Shown here: in pieces, positions 53,040 to 61,091 of the stretch | How positions within the stretch are numbered: position 1 is the stretch's first letter | How the letters are laid out: the number at the start of each line of letters is the position of its first letter | NCBI RefSeq assembly: GCF_014269395.1 | Contig: NZ_JACOGK010000009.1 | Coordinates: 1-64,000 of the forward strand | Source of the DNA: Megasphaera hominis | GTDB lineage: Bacteria; Bacillota; Negativicutes; Veillonellales; Megasphaeraceae | DNA: 64,000 bases | Reading direction: 5' to 3' | The notes under the pieces: model-generated | The model's input: only the letters and a program-made list of their open reading frames with translations | The model's database searches: none | Told to the model about the DNA's origin: nothing | Position numbers and translations under genes: made by a program

Positions 53040-53687
53040 ATGGCTATTACAGCAAGCATGGTAAAAGATTTGAGAACAAAAACTGGCGCTGGCATGATGG
53101 ATTGCAAAAAAGCACTGGCTGCCGTCGACGGTGATATGGACAAAGCAGTAGACTACTTGCGTGAAAAGGGCCTCGCTGCCGCTGCTAAAAAAGCATCCCG
53201 TATCGCTGCTGAAGGTCTCGTATATTCTTATATCCATGGCAACGGCCGTATTGGCGTACTCGTAGAAGTAAACTGCGAAACAGACTTCGTTGCTCAGACA
53301 GACGACTTCAAAAACCTCTGCAAAGATATTGCTATGCAGATCGCTGCTGCTAAACCGGCTTATCTGATGAGAGAAGAAGTTCCTGAAGAAGTTCTCGAAC
53401 ACGAAAAAGAAGTTCTCCGTCAGCAGGCTCTGAACGAAGGCAAACCGGAAAAGATCGTTGAAAAGATGATCGTTGGCCGTATCGAAAAATTCTACAAAGA
53501 AAACTGCCTCCTCGACCAGGAATTCATCAAAGATGGCGACAAGACGATTTCCCAGGTTATCAACGAACACATTGCTAAGATCGGTGAAAAGATCGACATC
53601 CGCCGTTATACCCGTTATGAACTCGGCGAAGGTTTACAGAAACGCAACGATGACTTTGTTTCTGAAGTAATGGCACAGGCTAAATAA
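53040..53687 (+). CDS. tsf: Elongation factor Ts (short form)
   Basis: A 215-residue nucleotide-exchange factor for EF-Tu. It has the N-terminal UBA-like domain ([19 protein letters not shown]) and the core contact motif [12 protein letters not shown]. At 215 residues it is clearly shorter than the roughly 280-290 residues of E. coli or Bacillus EF-Ts, like the compact forms of Thermus and cyanobacteria. Confidence 0.96.
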   Translation: MAITASMVKDLRTKTGAGMMDCKKALAAVDGDMDKAVDYLREKGLAAAAKKASRIAAEGLVYSYIHGNGRIGVLVEVNCETDFVAQTDDFKNLCKDIAMQIAAAKPAYLMREEVPEEVLEHEKEVLRQQALNEGKPEKIVEKMIVGRIEKFYKENCLLDQEFIKDGDKTISQVINEHIAKIGEKIDIRRYTRYELGEGLQKRNDDFVSEVMAQAK

Positions 53688-53703
53688 GCTAAATACGATT
53701 CCC

Positions 53704-53741
53704 ATAAGAGAACACTTGCTTTTTTGTGTTCTCTTATTTTC
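53704..53741 (+). terminator. Terminator after tsf
   Basis: Perfect 12-bp stem ATAAGAGAACAC/GTGTTCTCTTAT with a T-rich loop and T-run. Confidence 0.88.
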
Positions 53742-53756
53742 TAACAGGAGGCCATG

Positions 53757-54479
53757 ATGGATAGAAATTTTAAGCGCGTCGTTTTGAAATTAAGTGGTGA
53801 AGCCCTGGCAGGCAAACAGGGCTATGGTATTGATCCGGCTACGGTTGATGCCATTGCCAAACAGGTAGTAGAAGTAGCAAATACCGGCATTCAGTTGGCC
53901 ATCGTCGTAGGCGGCGGCAATATCTGGCGCGGTCTTTCGGACAATGCCCAAGGTATGGACCGCGTATCGGCTGACTATATGGGCATGCTGGCTACGGTCA
54001 TGAACGCCTTAGCCTTGCAAAGTGCCATTGAAAAGAATGGTGTCGTTACGCGTGTACAGACAGCTATTAACATGCAACAGGTAGCAGAACCGTACATCCG
54101 TCGCCGTGCCATTCGCCATATGGAAAAAGGCCGCGTCGTCATTTTTGGTGCCGGCACGGGCAATCCCTATTTCTCTACGGATACGACAGCTGCCTTGCGC
54201 GCTGCTGAAATCGATGCAAATGCCATCTTAATGGCGAAAAACGGCGTAGATGGCGTCTATGACAGCGATCCGAAGGTTAACCCGGACGCTAAGATGTATA
54301 CGCACCTTTCGTACCTCGATGTAATCCAGAAACAGCTTGGCGTCATGGATAACACGGCTACGACGCTGTGCATGAATAACAATATCCCTATCGTCGTCTT
54401 CAATATTGATACAGAAGGCAGTATTATCGCAGCTTGCACAGGAAAAGAAATCGGCACGCTGGTCGACAAAGAAGGCTAA
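53757..54479 (+). CDS. pyrH: Uridylate kinase
   Basis: A 240-residue hexameric UMP kinase ([50 protein letters not shown]). The second ATG (53757) is preferred because it is seven bases from AGGAG; 53754 is possible. A terminator precedes it, and a separate promoter was not identified. Confidence 0.96.
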   Translation: MDRNFKRVVLKLSGEALAGKQGYGIDPATVDAIAKQVVEVANTGIQLAIVVGGGNIWRGLSDNAQGMDRVSADYMGMLATVMNALALQSAIEKNGVVTRVQTAINMQQVAEPYIRRRAIRHMEKGRVVIFGAGTGNPYFSTDTTAALRAAEIDANAILMAKNGVDGVYDSDPKVNPDAKMYTHLSYLDVIQKQLGVMDNTATTLCMNNNIPIVVFNIDTEGSIIAACTGKEIGTLVDKEG

Positions 54480-54532
54480 AAGCTGTATCATATACGTATA
54501 CATTATAAATACTTTAAAGGAAGTGATCTTTC

Positions 54533-55093
54533 ATGGACGTACAAACGCTGACAGCAGAGCATGAAGAAAAGATGAACAAATGTATAGAAGCACTGAAACG
54601 GGATCTCGCTTCTATCCGCACAGGCCGTGCCAGCACGAGCCTCCTCGACCGTGTTTCCGTAGATTACTATGGTACGCCGACACCGGTCAATCAGGTAGCT
54701 AACGTTTCTGCACCGGAACCGCGCCTCATTACGATTGCACCGTGGGACCGCAGCATGTTGAAAGAAATTGAAAAAGCTATCCTCAAATCGGATTTGGGCC
54801 TCAACCCGAACAACGATGGCACTATTATCCGCCTGGAAATTCCGCAGCTTACAGAAGAACGCCGCAAAGACCTGAGCAAAATGGTCAGCAAGCATGCAGA
54901 AGAAGCCAAAGTCGTCATCCGTAACATCCGTCGCGATGCCAACGATACGTTGAAGAAGATGGAAAAGAAAAAGGAAATTACGGAAGACGAAAATAAAGAA
55001 ACACAGACCAAGATCCAGAAAATGACGGATCAGAAGATCAAAGACATTGATGCTCTGAAGGATAAGAAGACCAAAGAAGTTATGGAAGTATGA
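54533..55093 (+). CDS. frr: Ribosome recycling factor
   Basis: A 186-residue RRF ([61 protein letters not shown]). Its stop overlaps the next small gene. Confidence 0.98.
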   Translation: MDVQTLTAEHEEKMNKCIEALKRDLASIRTGRASTSLLDRVSVDYYGTPTPVNQVANVSAPEPRLITIAPWDRSMLKEIEKAILKSDLGLNPNNDGTIIRLEIPQLTEERRKDLSKMVSKHAEEAKVVIRNIRRDANDTLKKMEKKKEITEDENKETQTKIQKMTDQKIKDIDALKDKKTKEVMEV

Positions 55094-55332
55094 TGGATAT
55101 ACGGAGTCTCATTGGCATGCCCTTAGGGTATGCCAAATCTGTATTAGAAGCAAACAAAATGGCCTACAGCGTGACACAGACTGTGTCACGCAGCCGTTTT
55201 TTTGCCTGTGATGAAACGGCAATTTACGTCATCAGGGCAACTGCGGCGGCTGATGGCTCCGTAGTGCTTCTCGTCAATTACAGTTTGAAAAAAAGTGACA
55301 GCGTCAGTGACGCCTTGTCGCACGGAGAATAA
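55090..55332 (+). CDS. Small PASTA-like protein
   Basis: An 80-residue protein that overlaps the frr stop by 4 bp and ends three bases before uppS. The sequence ([20 protein letters not shown], later [10 protein letters not shown]) has the outline of one PASTA domain: G-x-P/S at the start, an AxxxLxxNxxxY helix, and a final hydrophobic strand. It has no signal peptide or membrane helix, so it would be cytoplasmic, unlike normal PASTA domains. No experimentally known relative was recognised. Confidence 0.7.
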   Translation: MMDIRSLIGMPLGYAKSVLEANKMAYSVTQTVSRSRFFACDETAIYVIRATAAADGSVVLLVNYSLKKSDSVSDALSHGE

Positions 55333-55335
55333 TTC

Positions 55336-56130
55336 ATGTTTGATACGTTTTTGAAAAAAAGGCCGTCCGGCCAGGACGCTGTTACGCCTAGTACTGATAG
55401 TGAAGTAACGGCAGACATGCTGGACCCTGACAATATTCCCCGTCACGTAGCGATCATTATGGACGGCAACGGCCGCTGGGCCAAGCGCCAGGGCAAGCCG
55501 CGTACATATGGTCATCACGCCGGCGCCGATACGCTGAAACGGATAGTCGTCGCTGCCGGGGAGCTGGGTATTCAAGTCCTTTCGGTATACGCGTTTTCCA
55601 CAGAAAACTGGAAACGTCCGGAAACAGAAGTGACGTACATCATGAAATTGATGAACGAATACCTGAGTAAGAATCTGCTCGAACTGGATGAACACAATGT
55701 ACGGCTTCATTTCCTCGGTGATTTGAGCCGCCTCCATCCGATTTTGCAAAAATCCTTTGCCGCAGCAGAAGAGAAGATGAAAAACAATACCGGTCTGGTT
55801 CTCAACGTGGCTGTCAATTACGGCGGCCGTATGGAACTGACCCGGGCAGCACGACGGCTGGCAGAAGACGTGCAGGCCGGCACGTTGCAGCCTGAAGATA
55901 TTCAGGAAGATACGCTGGCTTCGTACCTTTATACGGCACCGGAAAATGACGTAGATCTCCTGATCCGTCCTGGCTCGGATAAACGGGTCAGCAATTTCCT
56001 GCTTTGGCAGCTTGCCTATGCGGAATTCTGGTATACCGATCTCTGCTGGCCTGACTTTACTAAAGAGACGCTCATCGAGGCTATTCTGTCCTTTCAGGGG
56101 CGGGAACGCCGCTTTGGCGGGTTAAAATAA
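55336..56130 (+). CDS. uppS: Undecaprenyl diphosphate synthase
   Basis: A 264-residue cis-prenyltransferase (HVAIIMDGNGRWAKRQGKPR, GHHAGADTLKRIV, YAFSTENWKRP, DLLIRPGSDKRVSNFLLWQ, AYAEFWYTDLCWPDF). It makes the lipid carrier for wall synthesis. About 30 residues precede the catalytic core. Confidence 0.97.
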   Translation: MFDTFLKKRPSGQDAVTPSTDSEVTADMLDPDNIPRHVAIIMDGNGRWAKRQGKPRTYGHHAGADTLKRIVVAAGELGIQVLSVYAFSTENWKRPETEVTYIMKLMNEYLSKNLLELDEHNVRLHFLGDLSRLHPILQKSFAAAEEKMKNNTGLVLNVAVNYGGRMELTRAARRLAEDVQAGTLQPEDIQEDTLASYLYTAPENDVDLLIRPGSDKRVSNFLLWQLAYAEFWYTDLCWPDFTKETLIEAILSFQGRERRFGGLK

Positions 56131-56146
56131 GGCAGGTAAACGCACT

Positions 56147-56974
56147 ATGTTGGCTAAACGAATCATTACAGGTATCGTCGGCGGTGGCCTGACGATCTTT
56201 ATTATTTACGAAGGAAACTGGCTGTTCTTCCTTATGATGACGCTCCTGGCTCTCTTGGGCTGGTATGAATACGTACGCCTTTTGGCAGCCAAAAAGGCCA
56301 ACCTGACGGAATATGCCGGCTATGTCTGGCTTATTTGCCTCTTCAGCGCCTGGTGGTTTGCCGGTATGAAGCTGCTCTTTCTCCTATGCGTTATCATGAT
56401 GAGCTGGATTTTACTGCGTACGGTCATCCTGCACAAAAAGGTTTCCGTTACGGACAGTGCCTGCTCTTTATATGGGCTCTTGTATATTGGCGGTGGTTTC
56501 CTCGCCATGCTGGCCCTGCGCAACGGCATGCTCGGTTCTTATTTGACACCGCTTTTCCAGCACGTCATGCTGGAACCGTCGCGCTTTTTCGTCTTCCTCC
56601 TGGTCTTTTCTACATGGGCCAGCGATACCTTTGCCTTTGCTGTGGGTAAGTTTATGGGCAAGAACAAGCTTTGCCCCGAAATCAGCCCGGGCAAGACACA
56701 GGAAGGCGCCCTCGGTGGTTTTATTGGTACCATCGTTACGGCTTTGATTTTCTCTGCGATTTTTAAGTTTTCTTTGCTCCACGCGCTGGCCATTGGCCTG
56801 ATTATCGCCATTATGGCACCGCTGGGGGACTTAATTGAATCGATCCTGAAACGGGCGTGCGGCGCCAAGGATTCGGGCAACATCATTCCCGGTCACGGCG
56901 GTATTCTCGACCGTTTTGACAGCCTGCTTTTTGCCGCACCGGCTGTCTATGCATATCTGCTTTTGATTGCATAA
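56147..56974 (+). CDS. cdsA: Phosphatidate cytidylyltransferase
   Basis: A 275-residue integral membrane enzyme with about seven helices and the signature GDLIESILKRACGAKDSGNIIPGHGGILDRFDSLLF. It forms CDP-diacylglycerol. rseP follows directly; dxr, which usually intervenes, is absent. Confidence 0.95.
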   Translation: MLAKRIITGIVGGGLTIFIIYEGNWLFFLMMTLLALLGWYEYVRLLAAKKANLTEYAGYVWLICLFSAWWFAGMKLLFLLCVIMMSWILLRTVILHKKVSVTDSACSLYGLLYIGGGFLAMLALRNGMLGSYLTPLFQHVMLEPSRFFVFLLVFSTWASDTFAFAVGKFMGKNKLCPEISPGKTQEGALGGFIGTIVTALIFSAIFKFSLLHALAIGLIIAIMAPLGDLIESILKRACGAKDSGNIIPGHGGILDRFDSLLFAAPAVYAYLLLIA

Positions 56975-56998
56975 CGCGGCAGGAAAGGTGTTTGTATA

Positions 56999-58024
56999 TT
57001 GGGTATCACAATAGCAGCAACGATTTTTGTTTTTAGTTTGATCGTTTTTGTCCATGAATTTGGGCATTTCTTTACGGCTAAATTGTCCGGCATGCAAGTC
57101 GATGAATTCGCTATCGGCTTCGGACCCAAAATCTATAGTATTCAATATGGATCCACCTTGTATTCCTTGCGGGCTATTCCCTTAGGCGGCTTCAACCGTA
57201 TTCAGGGGATGAGCGAGCAGGAAGAAATGAATGAAAGGTCGTTTTTGAAGAAAAAGGTACGCTACCGGCTCATCGTCATTGCTGCCGGTGCGGCCATGAA
57301 CTTTATTCTGGCCATCGTCCTCATTTGGGGCGTCATGTTTACTGTCGGCAGTACGACCGTGTCTACAGAACCGGTTGTCGGTTCTATCGTAGATAATTCC
57401 GCTGCTGCCAACAGTGGCATGAAAGACGGCGACCGCATTGTTTCTATTGGCGGTACACCGATTCATGAATGGTCCGATATTTCTAAGGCTGTAGCAGAAC
57501 ATAGCCGCAGCGTCGTTACTGTCGTCGTAAACCGGGATGGCAAGGAACTCGATCTCGACATGGTTCCGAAGTATGATAACCAGTCGCGTCATTCTGTCAT
57601 CGGTGTCGTACCGGTCATTACGAAGGAAACGCACAGCTTCTTTGATTCTGCTTATTTAGCTGTCGTGCGGACAGGCGAAATATGTAAGCTCATGATTACG
57701 GGCATGTATGGCATGATTGTCGGCACGGAAAAGGCTGATTTGGCCGGACCTATTGGCGTAGCCCAGCTGGCAGGCCAGATTGCGTCTGTAGGCTTTATCA
57801 ACCTCTTGCTCTTCACGGCCTTCCTCAGTATCAACCTGGGTATCTTAAACCTCCTGCCTATTCCTATGCTTGATGGTGGCTACATTATCTTACTGCTTAT
57901 TGAAGCCGTGACAGGACATAGAATGCCCCAAAAGGCGCTCTATTATATCCAGATTGTCGGTATGGTCCTTCTGGGCTTATTGTTCCTCTTTGCTATGGTA
58001 CAGGACTTTAACCGTTTATTCTAA
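56999..58024 (+). CDS. rseP: Site-2 protease RseP/RasP
   Basis: A 341-residue membrane metalloprotease. The HEFGH zinc motif lies in the first helix (residues 19-23), one PDZ domain follows (VVGSIVDNSAAANSGMKDGD), and the second catalytic motif is NLLPIPMLDGG. It starts at a TTG after AGGAAAGG. It cleaves membrane-bound regulators or signal peptide remnants. Confidence 0.94.
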   Translation: MGITIAATIFVFSLIVFVHEFGHFFTAKLSGMQVDEFAIGFGPKIYSIQYGSTLYSLRAIPLGGFNRIQGMSEQEEMNERSFLKKKVRYRLIVIAAGAAMNFILAIVLIWGVMFTVGSTTVSTEPVVGSIVDNSAAANSGMKDGDRIVSIGGTPIHEWSDISKAVAEHSRSVVTVVVNRDGKELDLDMVPKYDNQSRHSVIGVVPVITKETHSFFDSAYLAVVRTGEICKLMITGMYGMIVGTEKADLAGPIGVAQLAGQIASVGFINLLLFTAFLSINLGILNLLPIPMLDGGYIILLLIEAVTGHRMPQKALYYIQIVGMVLLGLLFLFAMVQDFNRLF

Positions 58025-58042
58025 ATTTGAGGTTTTGTAATT

Positions 58043-59101
58043 ATGATCAAACGCAGAAACACACTGCCCGTTCAGGTTGGCAACGTTACCATTGGTGGTA
58101 CGGCCCCTATTTCGGTGCAGACCATGTCTACAGTGAGCCCGGCCGATACGGCCAAGGCCATTGCCGATGCCCAGCGTTTGGCCGGCTTTGGCGCGGAAAT
58201 CATCCGCTTTGCCGTCCCGGACATGGCTGCTGCCAAAGGGCTGAAAGACGTCGTCGCTGCGTCGCCTGTGCCCATCGTGGCAGATATACATTTTGACTAC
58301 CGCCTGGCTCTGGCATCCGTCGATAGCGGGGTCCAGGCTTTGCGCATCAATCCGGGCAATATCGGTGGTGACGACAAGGTCGTCCAAGTCGTCGACAAGG
58401 TACGGCCCAAGAATATTCCCATCCGCATCGGTATCAACAGCGGCTCCTTACCGGCCGATATTCTGGCTGCGTACGGTGGTCATCCGACGGCAGAAGGCAT
58501 GGTAGAAGGGGCTTTGCGGCATATCCGCATCCTGGAACGGATGGACTATCCGAACATGGTTATTTCCCTGAAATCATCACAGGTACCGCTCATGATCGAG
58601 GCGTATGAACGCCTGGCAGAACAGGTCCCGTATGCCCTGCACTTAGGCGTTACGGAAGCCGGCCTGATTCGCGAAGGCAGTATCAAATCGGCCATCGGTA
58701 TTGGCACGCTTTTGTATGAAGGGATTGGCGATACAATCCGCGTTTCCCTCACGGATGATCCGGCAGAAGAAATCAAAGCCGGACAGACCATTCTCAGCTC
58801 CCTGGGGTTGCGTGAGTTTGGCCCGACTTTGGTCAGCTGTCCCACGTGCGGCCGCACGCAGGTCCAGCTCATTAGCCTGGCCAAACAGGTAGAAGAAGCA
58901 CTCAAGGAGATTCAAAAGCCTCTCCACGTAGCTGTTATGGGCTGTGTCGTCAACGGTCCCGGAGAAGCACGGGAAGCCGATTTCGGTATTGCCGGCGGTA
59001 ACGGCAAGGGCATCGTCTTTTCCCACGGTGAAGTATTGCGTACTGTGCCGGAAGACCAGCTCGTCGCCACGCTCTTGGAAGAAATCAAAAAATCCTTGTA
59101 A
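58043..59101 (+). CDS. ispG: HMB-PP synthase IspG
   Basis: A 352-residue [4Fe-4S] enzyme of the MEP isoprenoid pathway. It has VQTMSTVSPADT, DIHFDYRLAL, the cluster cysteines CPTCGR and the terminal GCVVNGPGEAREADFGIAGG. It is the last protein gene of the translation/lipid run; the tRNA-like RNA gene starts 15 bp after its stop. Confidence 0.97.
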   Translation: MIKRRNTLPVQVGNVTIGGTAPISVQTMSTVSPADTAKAIADAQRLAGFGAEIIRFAVPDMAAAKGLKDVVAASPVPIVADIHFDYRLALASVDSGVQALRINPGNIGGDDKVVQVVDKVRPKNIPIRIGINSGSLPADILAAYGGHPTAEGMVEGALRHIRILERMDYPNMVISLKSSQVPLMIEAYERLAEQVPYALHLGVTEAGLIREGSIKSAIGIGTLLYEGIGDTIRVSLTDDPAEEIKAGQTILSSLGLREFGPTLVSCPTCGRTQVQLISLAKQVEEALKEIQKPLHVAVMGCVVNGPGEAREADFGIAGGNGKGIVFSHGEVLRTVPEDQLVATLLEEIKKSL

Positions 59102-59115
59102 CGACTCCGTTCGTA

Positions 59116-59144
59116 TTGAAGCCGTGCCGAAACAGGTATATAAT
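59116..59144 (+). promoter_or_regulatory. Promoter of the tRNA-like RNA
   Basis: TTGAAG (59116-59121), 17 bp, consensus TATAAT (59139-59144). The predicted start at about 59151 falls two or three bases before the acceptor stem. Confidence 0.8.
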
Positions 59145-59152
59145 AAGTGAAA

Positions 59153-59219
59153 AGCATGGATATTGTAGAGGGAGCAAGCCTTGATAGAGGAAGCCCCGGT
59201 TCAAATCCGGGTCTATGCT
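59153..59219 (+). ncRNA. tRNA-like RNA without an anticodon arm
   Basis: The acceptor is GCATGGA (59154-59160) with TCTATGC (59212-59218), one G-U at 5:68, extendable by A59153-T59219. Then U8 A9, a D stem TTGT/GCAA (59163-59166, 59174-59177) and D loop AGAGGGA holding A14, G15, G18-G19 and A21. G178 corresponds to position 26. A 12-nt mini-arm CCTT-GATA-GAGG (59179-59190) replaces the 17-nt anticodon arm. A four-base variable region ends in C194 (a Levitt partner for G15). The T arm CCCGG-TTCAAAT-CCGGG (59195-59211) is perfect. It has its own promoter and terminator. CCA is not encoded. U73 with G1:C72 and C2:G71 matches glycine-tRNA acceptor determinants. A decayed tRNA is the main alternative. 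Confidence 0.75.
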
Positions 59220-59221
59220 AC

Positions 59222-59272
59222 AAGGGATTGTGTAGAGGACAAGCAATTGTTTTTTGCACAATCCCTTTTTTG
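59222..59272 (+). terminator. Terminator of the tRNA-like RNA (and ispG)
   Basis: AAGGGATTGTG (59222-59232) pairs perfectly with CACAATCCCTT (59257-59267), then T-run. The 24-nt loop carries TAGAGGAC and a small GCAA/TTGC stem. Confidence 0.85.
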
Positions 59273-59274
59273 TA

Positions 59275-59303
59275 TTGATATTTTTTCCTTTCCGTTATAC
59301 AAT
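59275..59303 (+). promoter_or_regulatory. marR promoter
   Basis: TTGATA (59275-59280), 17 bp, TACAAT (59298-59303), immediately before the palindrome. Confidence 0.7.
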
Positions 59304-59306
59304 ATG

Positions 59307-59324
59307 ATTAGTTAGCTAACTAAT
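59307..59324. promoter_or_regulatory. MarR operator 1
   Basis: ATTAGTTAGCTAACTAAT is a perfect 18-bp palindrome over the predicted transcription start. The same motif recurs at 59941 before the efflux genes. Confidence 0.8.
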
Positions 59325-59339
59325 AAGGAGGGAAAAATC

Positions 59340-59822
59340 ATGAAAATGGAAGTATTTCCTACGCAGGAAGAATTGGCAGAACATGCCAAGCTGATTCCGG
59401 AAATCGATCCCTTATCCGTCCTGGCCATGCTGCGCATTATCCAGGCGTCTGAGGAAATCCGGGCCAACATTGGCAATGTCATTGAGCGGGAATACCAGAT
59501 TTCTGAAGGAAAGCTGCGTGTCCTCATCGTGCTGCACCAAAACCCGGACGGCATTGCCCCGTCGGTTTTGGCCGATAAGACCGGCGTCACCCGAGCGACG
59601 ATCAGTGTCATGACGTCGCGTATGGCCCGGGATGGCCTGGTCGAAATCGAGAGCGACACAAAGGATAAACGGGGAAAGATACTACGCCTGAGTGAGCACG
59701 GCCGCGCCTATCTGAACCAAATCCTGCCCAATCACTATCTGCGCATTTCCCGCCTCATGGGTAAGCTCAACCGGGAGGAACAAGACGAAGTTATCCGCCT
59801 CCTGCAAAAGCTTACAACATGA
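59340..59822 (+). CDS. MarR-family regulator
   Basis: A 160-residue winged-helix regulator (YQISEGKLRVLIVLHQNPDG, GVTRATISVMTSRMARDGLVE, SDTKDKRGKILRLSEHGRAYL with the wing D-K-R). Its promoter and the hlyD promoter region share one palindrome, so it likely represses itself and the efflux unit until a ligand binds. Confidence 0.9.
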   Translation: MKMEVFPTQEELAEHAKLIPEIDPLSVLAMLRIIQASEEIRANIGNVIEREYQISEGKLRVLIVLHQNPDGIAPSVLADKTGVTRATISVMTSRMARDGLVEIESDTKDKRGKILRLSEHGRAYLNQILPNHYLRISRLMGKLNREEQDEVIRLLQKLTT

Positions 59823-59830
59823 GAGGAGTG

Positions 59831-59920
59831 AAGGGGTTGTCACGTGACTGAAATACACCCTTTAAAATGCACCCCTTTCGTCATGGAACTATCGTTCCAT
59901 GACACTTCCCCCATTGGGGG
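59831..59920. repeat. REP-like palindromic intergenic element
   Basis: Nested dyads with no coding: AAGGGG...CCCCTT (59831-59836, 59872-59877), the perfect 10-bp stem GTCATGGAAC/GTTCCATGAC (59880-59903) and CCCCC-ATT-GGGGG (59908-59920). The layout resembles dispersed palindromic repeats of gut Firmicutes. Copy number cannot be checked here. It lies between marR and hlyD. Confidence 0.6.
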
Positions 59921-59940
59921 CAGCCTTATTTCCTGCTTAT

Positions 59941-59956
59941 TTAGTTAGCTGGCTAA
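59941..59956. promoter_or_regulatory. MarR operator 2
   Basis: TTAGTTAGCTGGCTAA matches operator 1 except for two central bases and lies 23 bp before the hlyD start, indicating co-regulation. Confidence 0.7.
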
Positions 59957-59978
59957 TTATACGAAAGAGGAAAAGACT

Positions 59979-61091
59979 ATGAACATACAACCTAGAGCCA
60001 TGAAAATCGGTATTTTATTCATTTGTGTCATTATCCTTGGCGGCATTTTGCTCATGTTCAAGGGCAACGATGCTTTAGCCCAGGCCATTCGCAAAAAAGA
60101 CGGTATCCTTACGGCAGAGCAGGTAAAAGTATCCTTTGATTCTGTCAGCGGCCGGTTGATCAGTGAAAATGTAAAAGAAGCCCAGGAAGTAAAGAAAGGC
60201 GATATCCTCATGCAGCTAGACAGCACGGATACAGACCTTTCCATTCAAAAGACACAGGCCCAGATTGCCCAGCTGGACGCGCAAATCCGCTCTATGAATG
60301 GCACTATCCGCATTGGCTACAGCCAGACCGATACACAGCAGGAACAAAGCTATCGCGGCATCGATGCCCAGCGGGCTGCTGTCACTTCAGCTGAAGCAAC
60401 GCTGCGTAACGCCCAAATCGACTACAACCGTAAGTCTGCGCTCCTCTCACAGGGCGCCATTTCCCGTCAGGATATGGATGACTCCCAGAAAGCGCTGGAA
60501 GTAGCCCAGGCGGCTCTGGAACAGCAAAAGCAGGCATTGTCCAAGCTCTTAGGCGGTGCCCAGGACAACGGCAACACGGATTCACTGCAGTTGCCGGAAA
60601 TCGAAGAAGCCAGACAGACGAACGCCAACAAGAATAACGATGTCGATGCTCTCATTGCGCAAAAGAAACAGCTGGAAACTACGCTCCAGGAACTGTATGT
60701 ACAAAAGGACCGTCTCACCCTGCGGGCACCGGAAGACGGCAAGGTTCTGAAGATTATCGCTAAGCAAGGGGAAATGATTACGGCTAATACGCCGGTTATT
60801 CTCCTCGAAAGCAAACGCTATTATTACGATATTTATGTCAGTGAAAAACAGGCTGCCCAGCTCCACGAAGGAGAAGAACTGACCGGTACCTCTGTCGCCA
60901 CAGGTAACCCTGTACGCGGTACGATCCGCCTCATTACGCAGGCGCCGGAATTTGCTAATTTAAAGATGACCCGTGAAAAGGGCCAGGCCGACCTTTCGGC
61001 TTTCCAAATCCGTATCTACACGGATCCCGGCCAGGATATTATGCCGGGACTGACGATCGAGGTGAAAAATGATGCATTCTCTAAAGGATGA
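59979..61091 (+). CDS. HlyD-type membrane-fusion protein
   Basis: A 370-residue periplasmic adaptor: one N-terminal helix (IGILFICVIILGGILLMF), a lipoyl half-motif (VKKGDILMQLDSTDTDL), a long coiled coil of about residues 75-210 with ARRxxL-like segments, a second lipoyl half (LTLRAPEDGKVLKIIAKQGE) and a beta-barrel domain. It overlaps the ABC-2 permease start by 23 bp. It probably exports drugs or fatty compounds across two membranes under MarR control. Confidence 0.9.
   Translation: MNIQPRAMKIGILFICVIILGGILLMFKGNDALAQAIRKKDGILTAEQVKVSFDSVSGRLISENVKEAQEVKKGDILMQLDSTDTDLSIQKTQAQIAQLDAQIRSMNGTIRIGYSQTDTQQEQSYRGIDAQRAAVTSAEATLRNAQIDYNRKSALLSQGAISRQDMDDSQKALEVAQAALEQQKQALSKLLGGAQDNGNTDSLQLPEIEEARQTNANKNNDVDALIAQKKQLETTLQELYVQKDRLTLRAPEDGKVLKIIAKQGEMITANTPVILLESKRYYYDIYVSEKQAAQLHEGEELTGTSVATGNPVRGTIRLITQAPEFANLKMTREKGQADLSAFQIRIYTDPGQDIMPGLTIEVKNDAFSKG

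Noticed and set aside
59178..59194. A normal 17-nt anticodon arm with UAG anticodon in the tRNA-like RNA
   Set aside because: GCCTT with GAAGC leaves a C-A mismatch and a G-U at the loop, puts A rather than U at position 33 and leaves no variable region. The 12-nt mini-arm gives a consistent elbow and Levitt pair.
59153..59272. tmRNA or selenocysteine tRNA
   Set aside because: The RNA is too short, has no resume codon or tag reading frame, no G3:U70, and no long variable arm.
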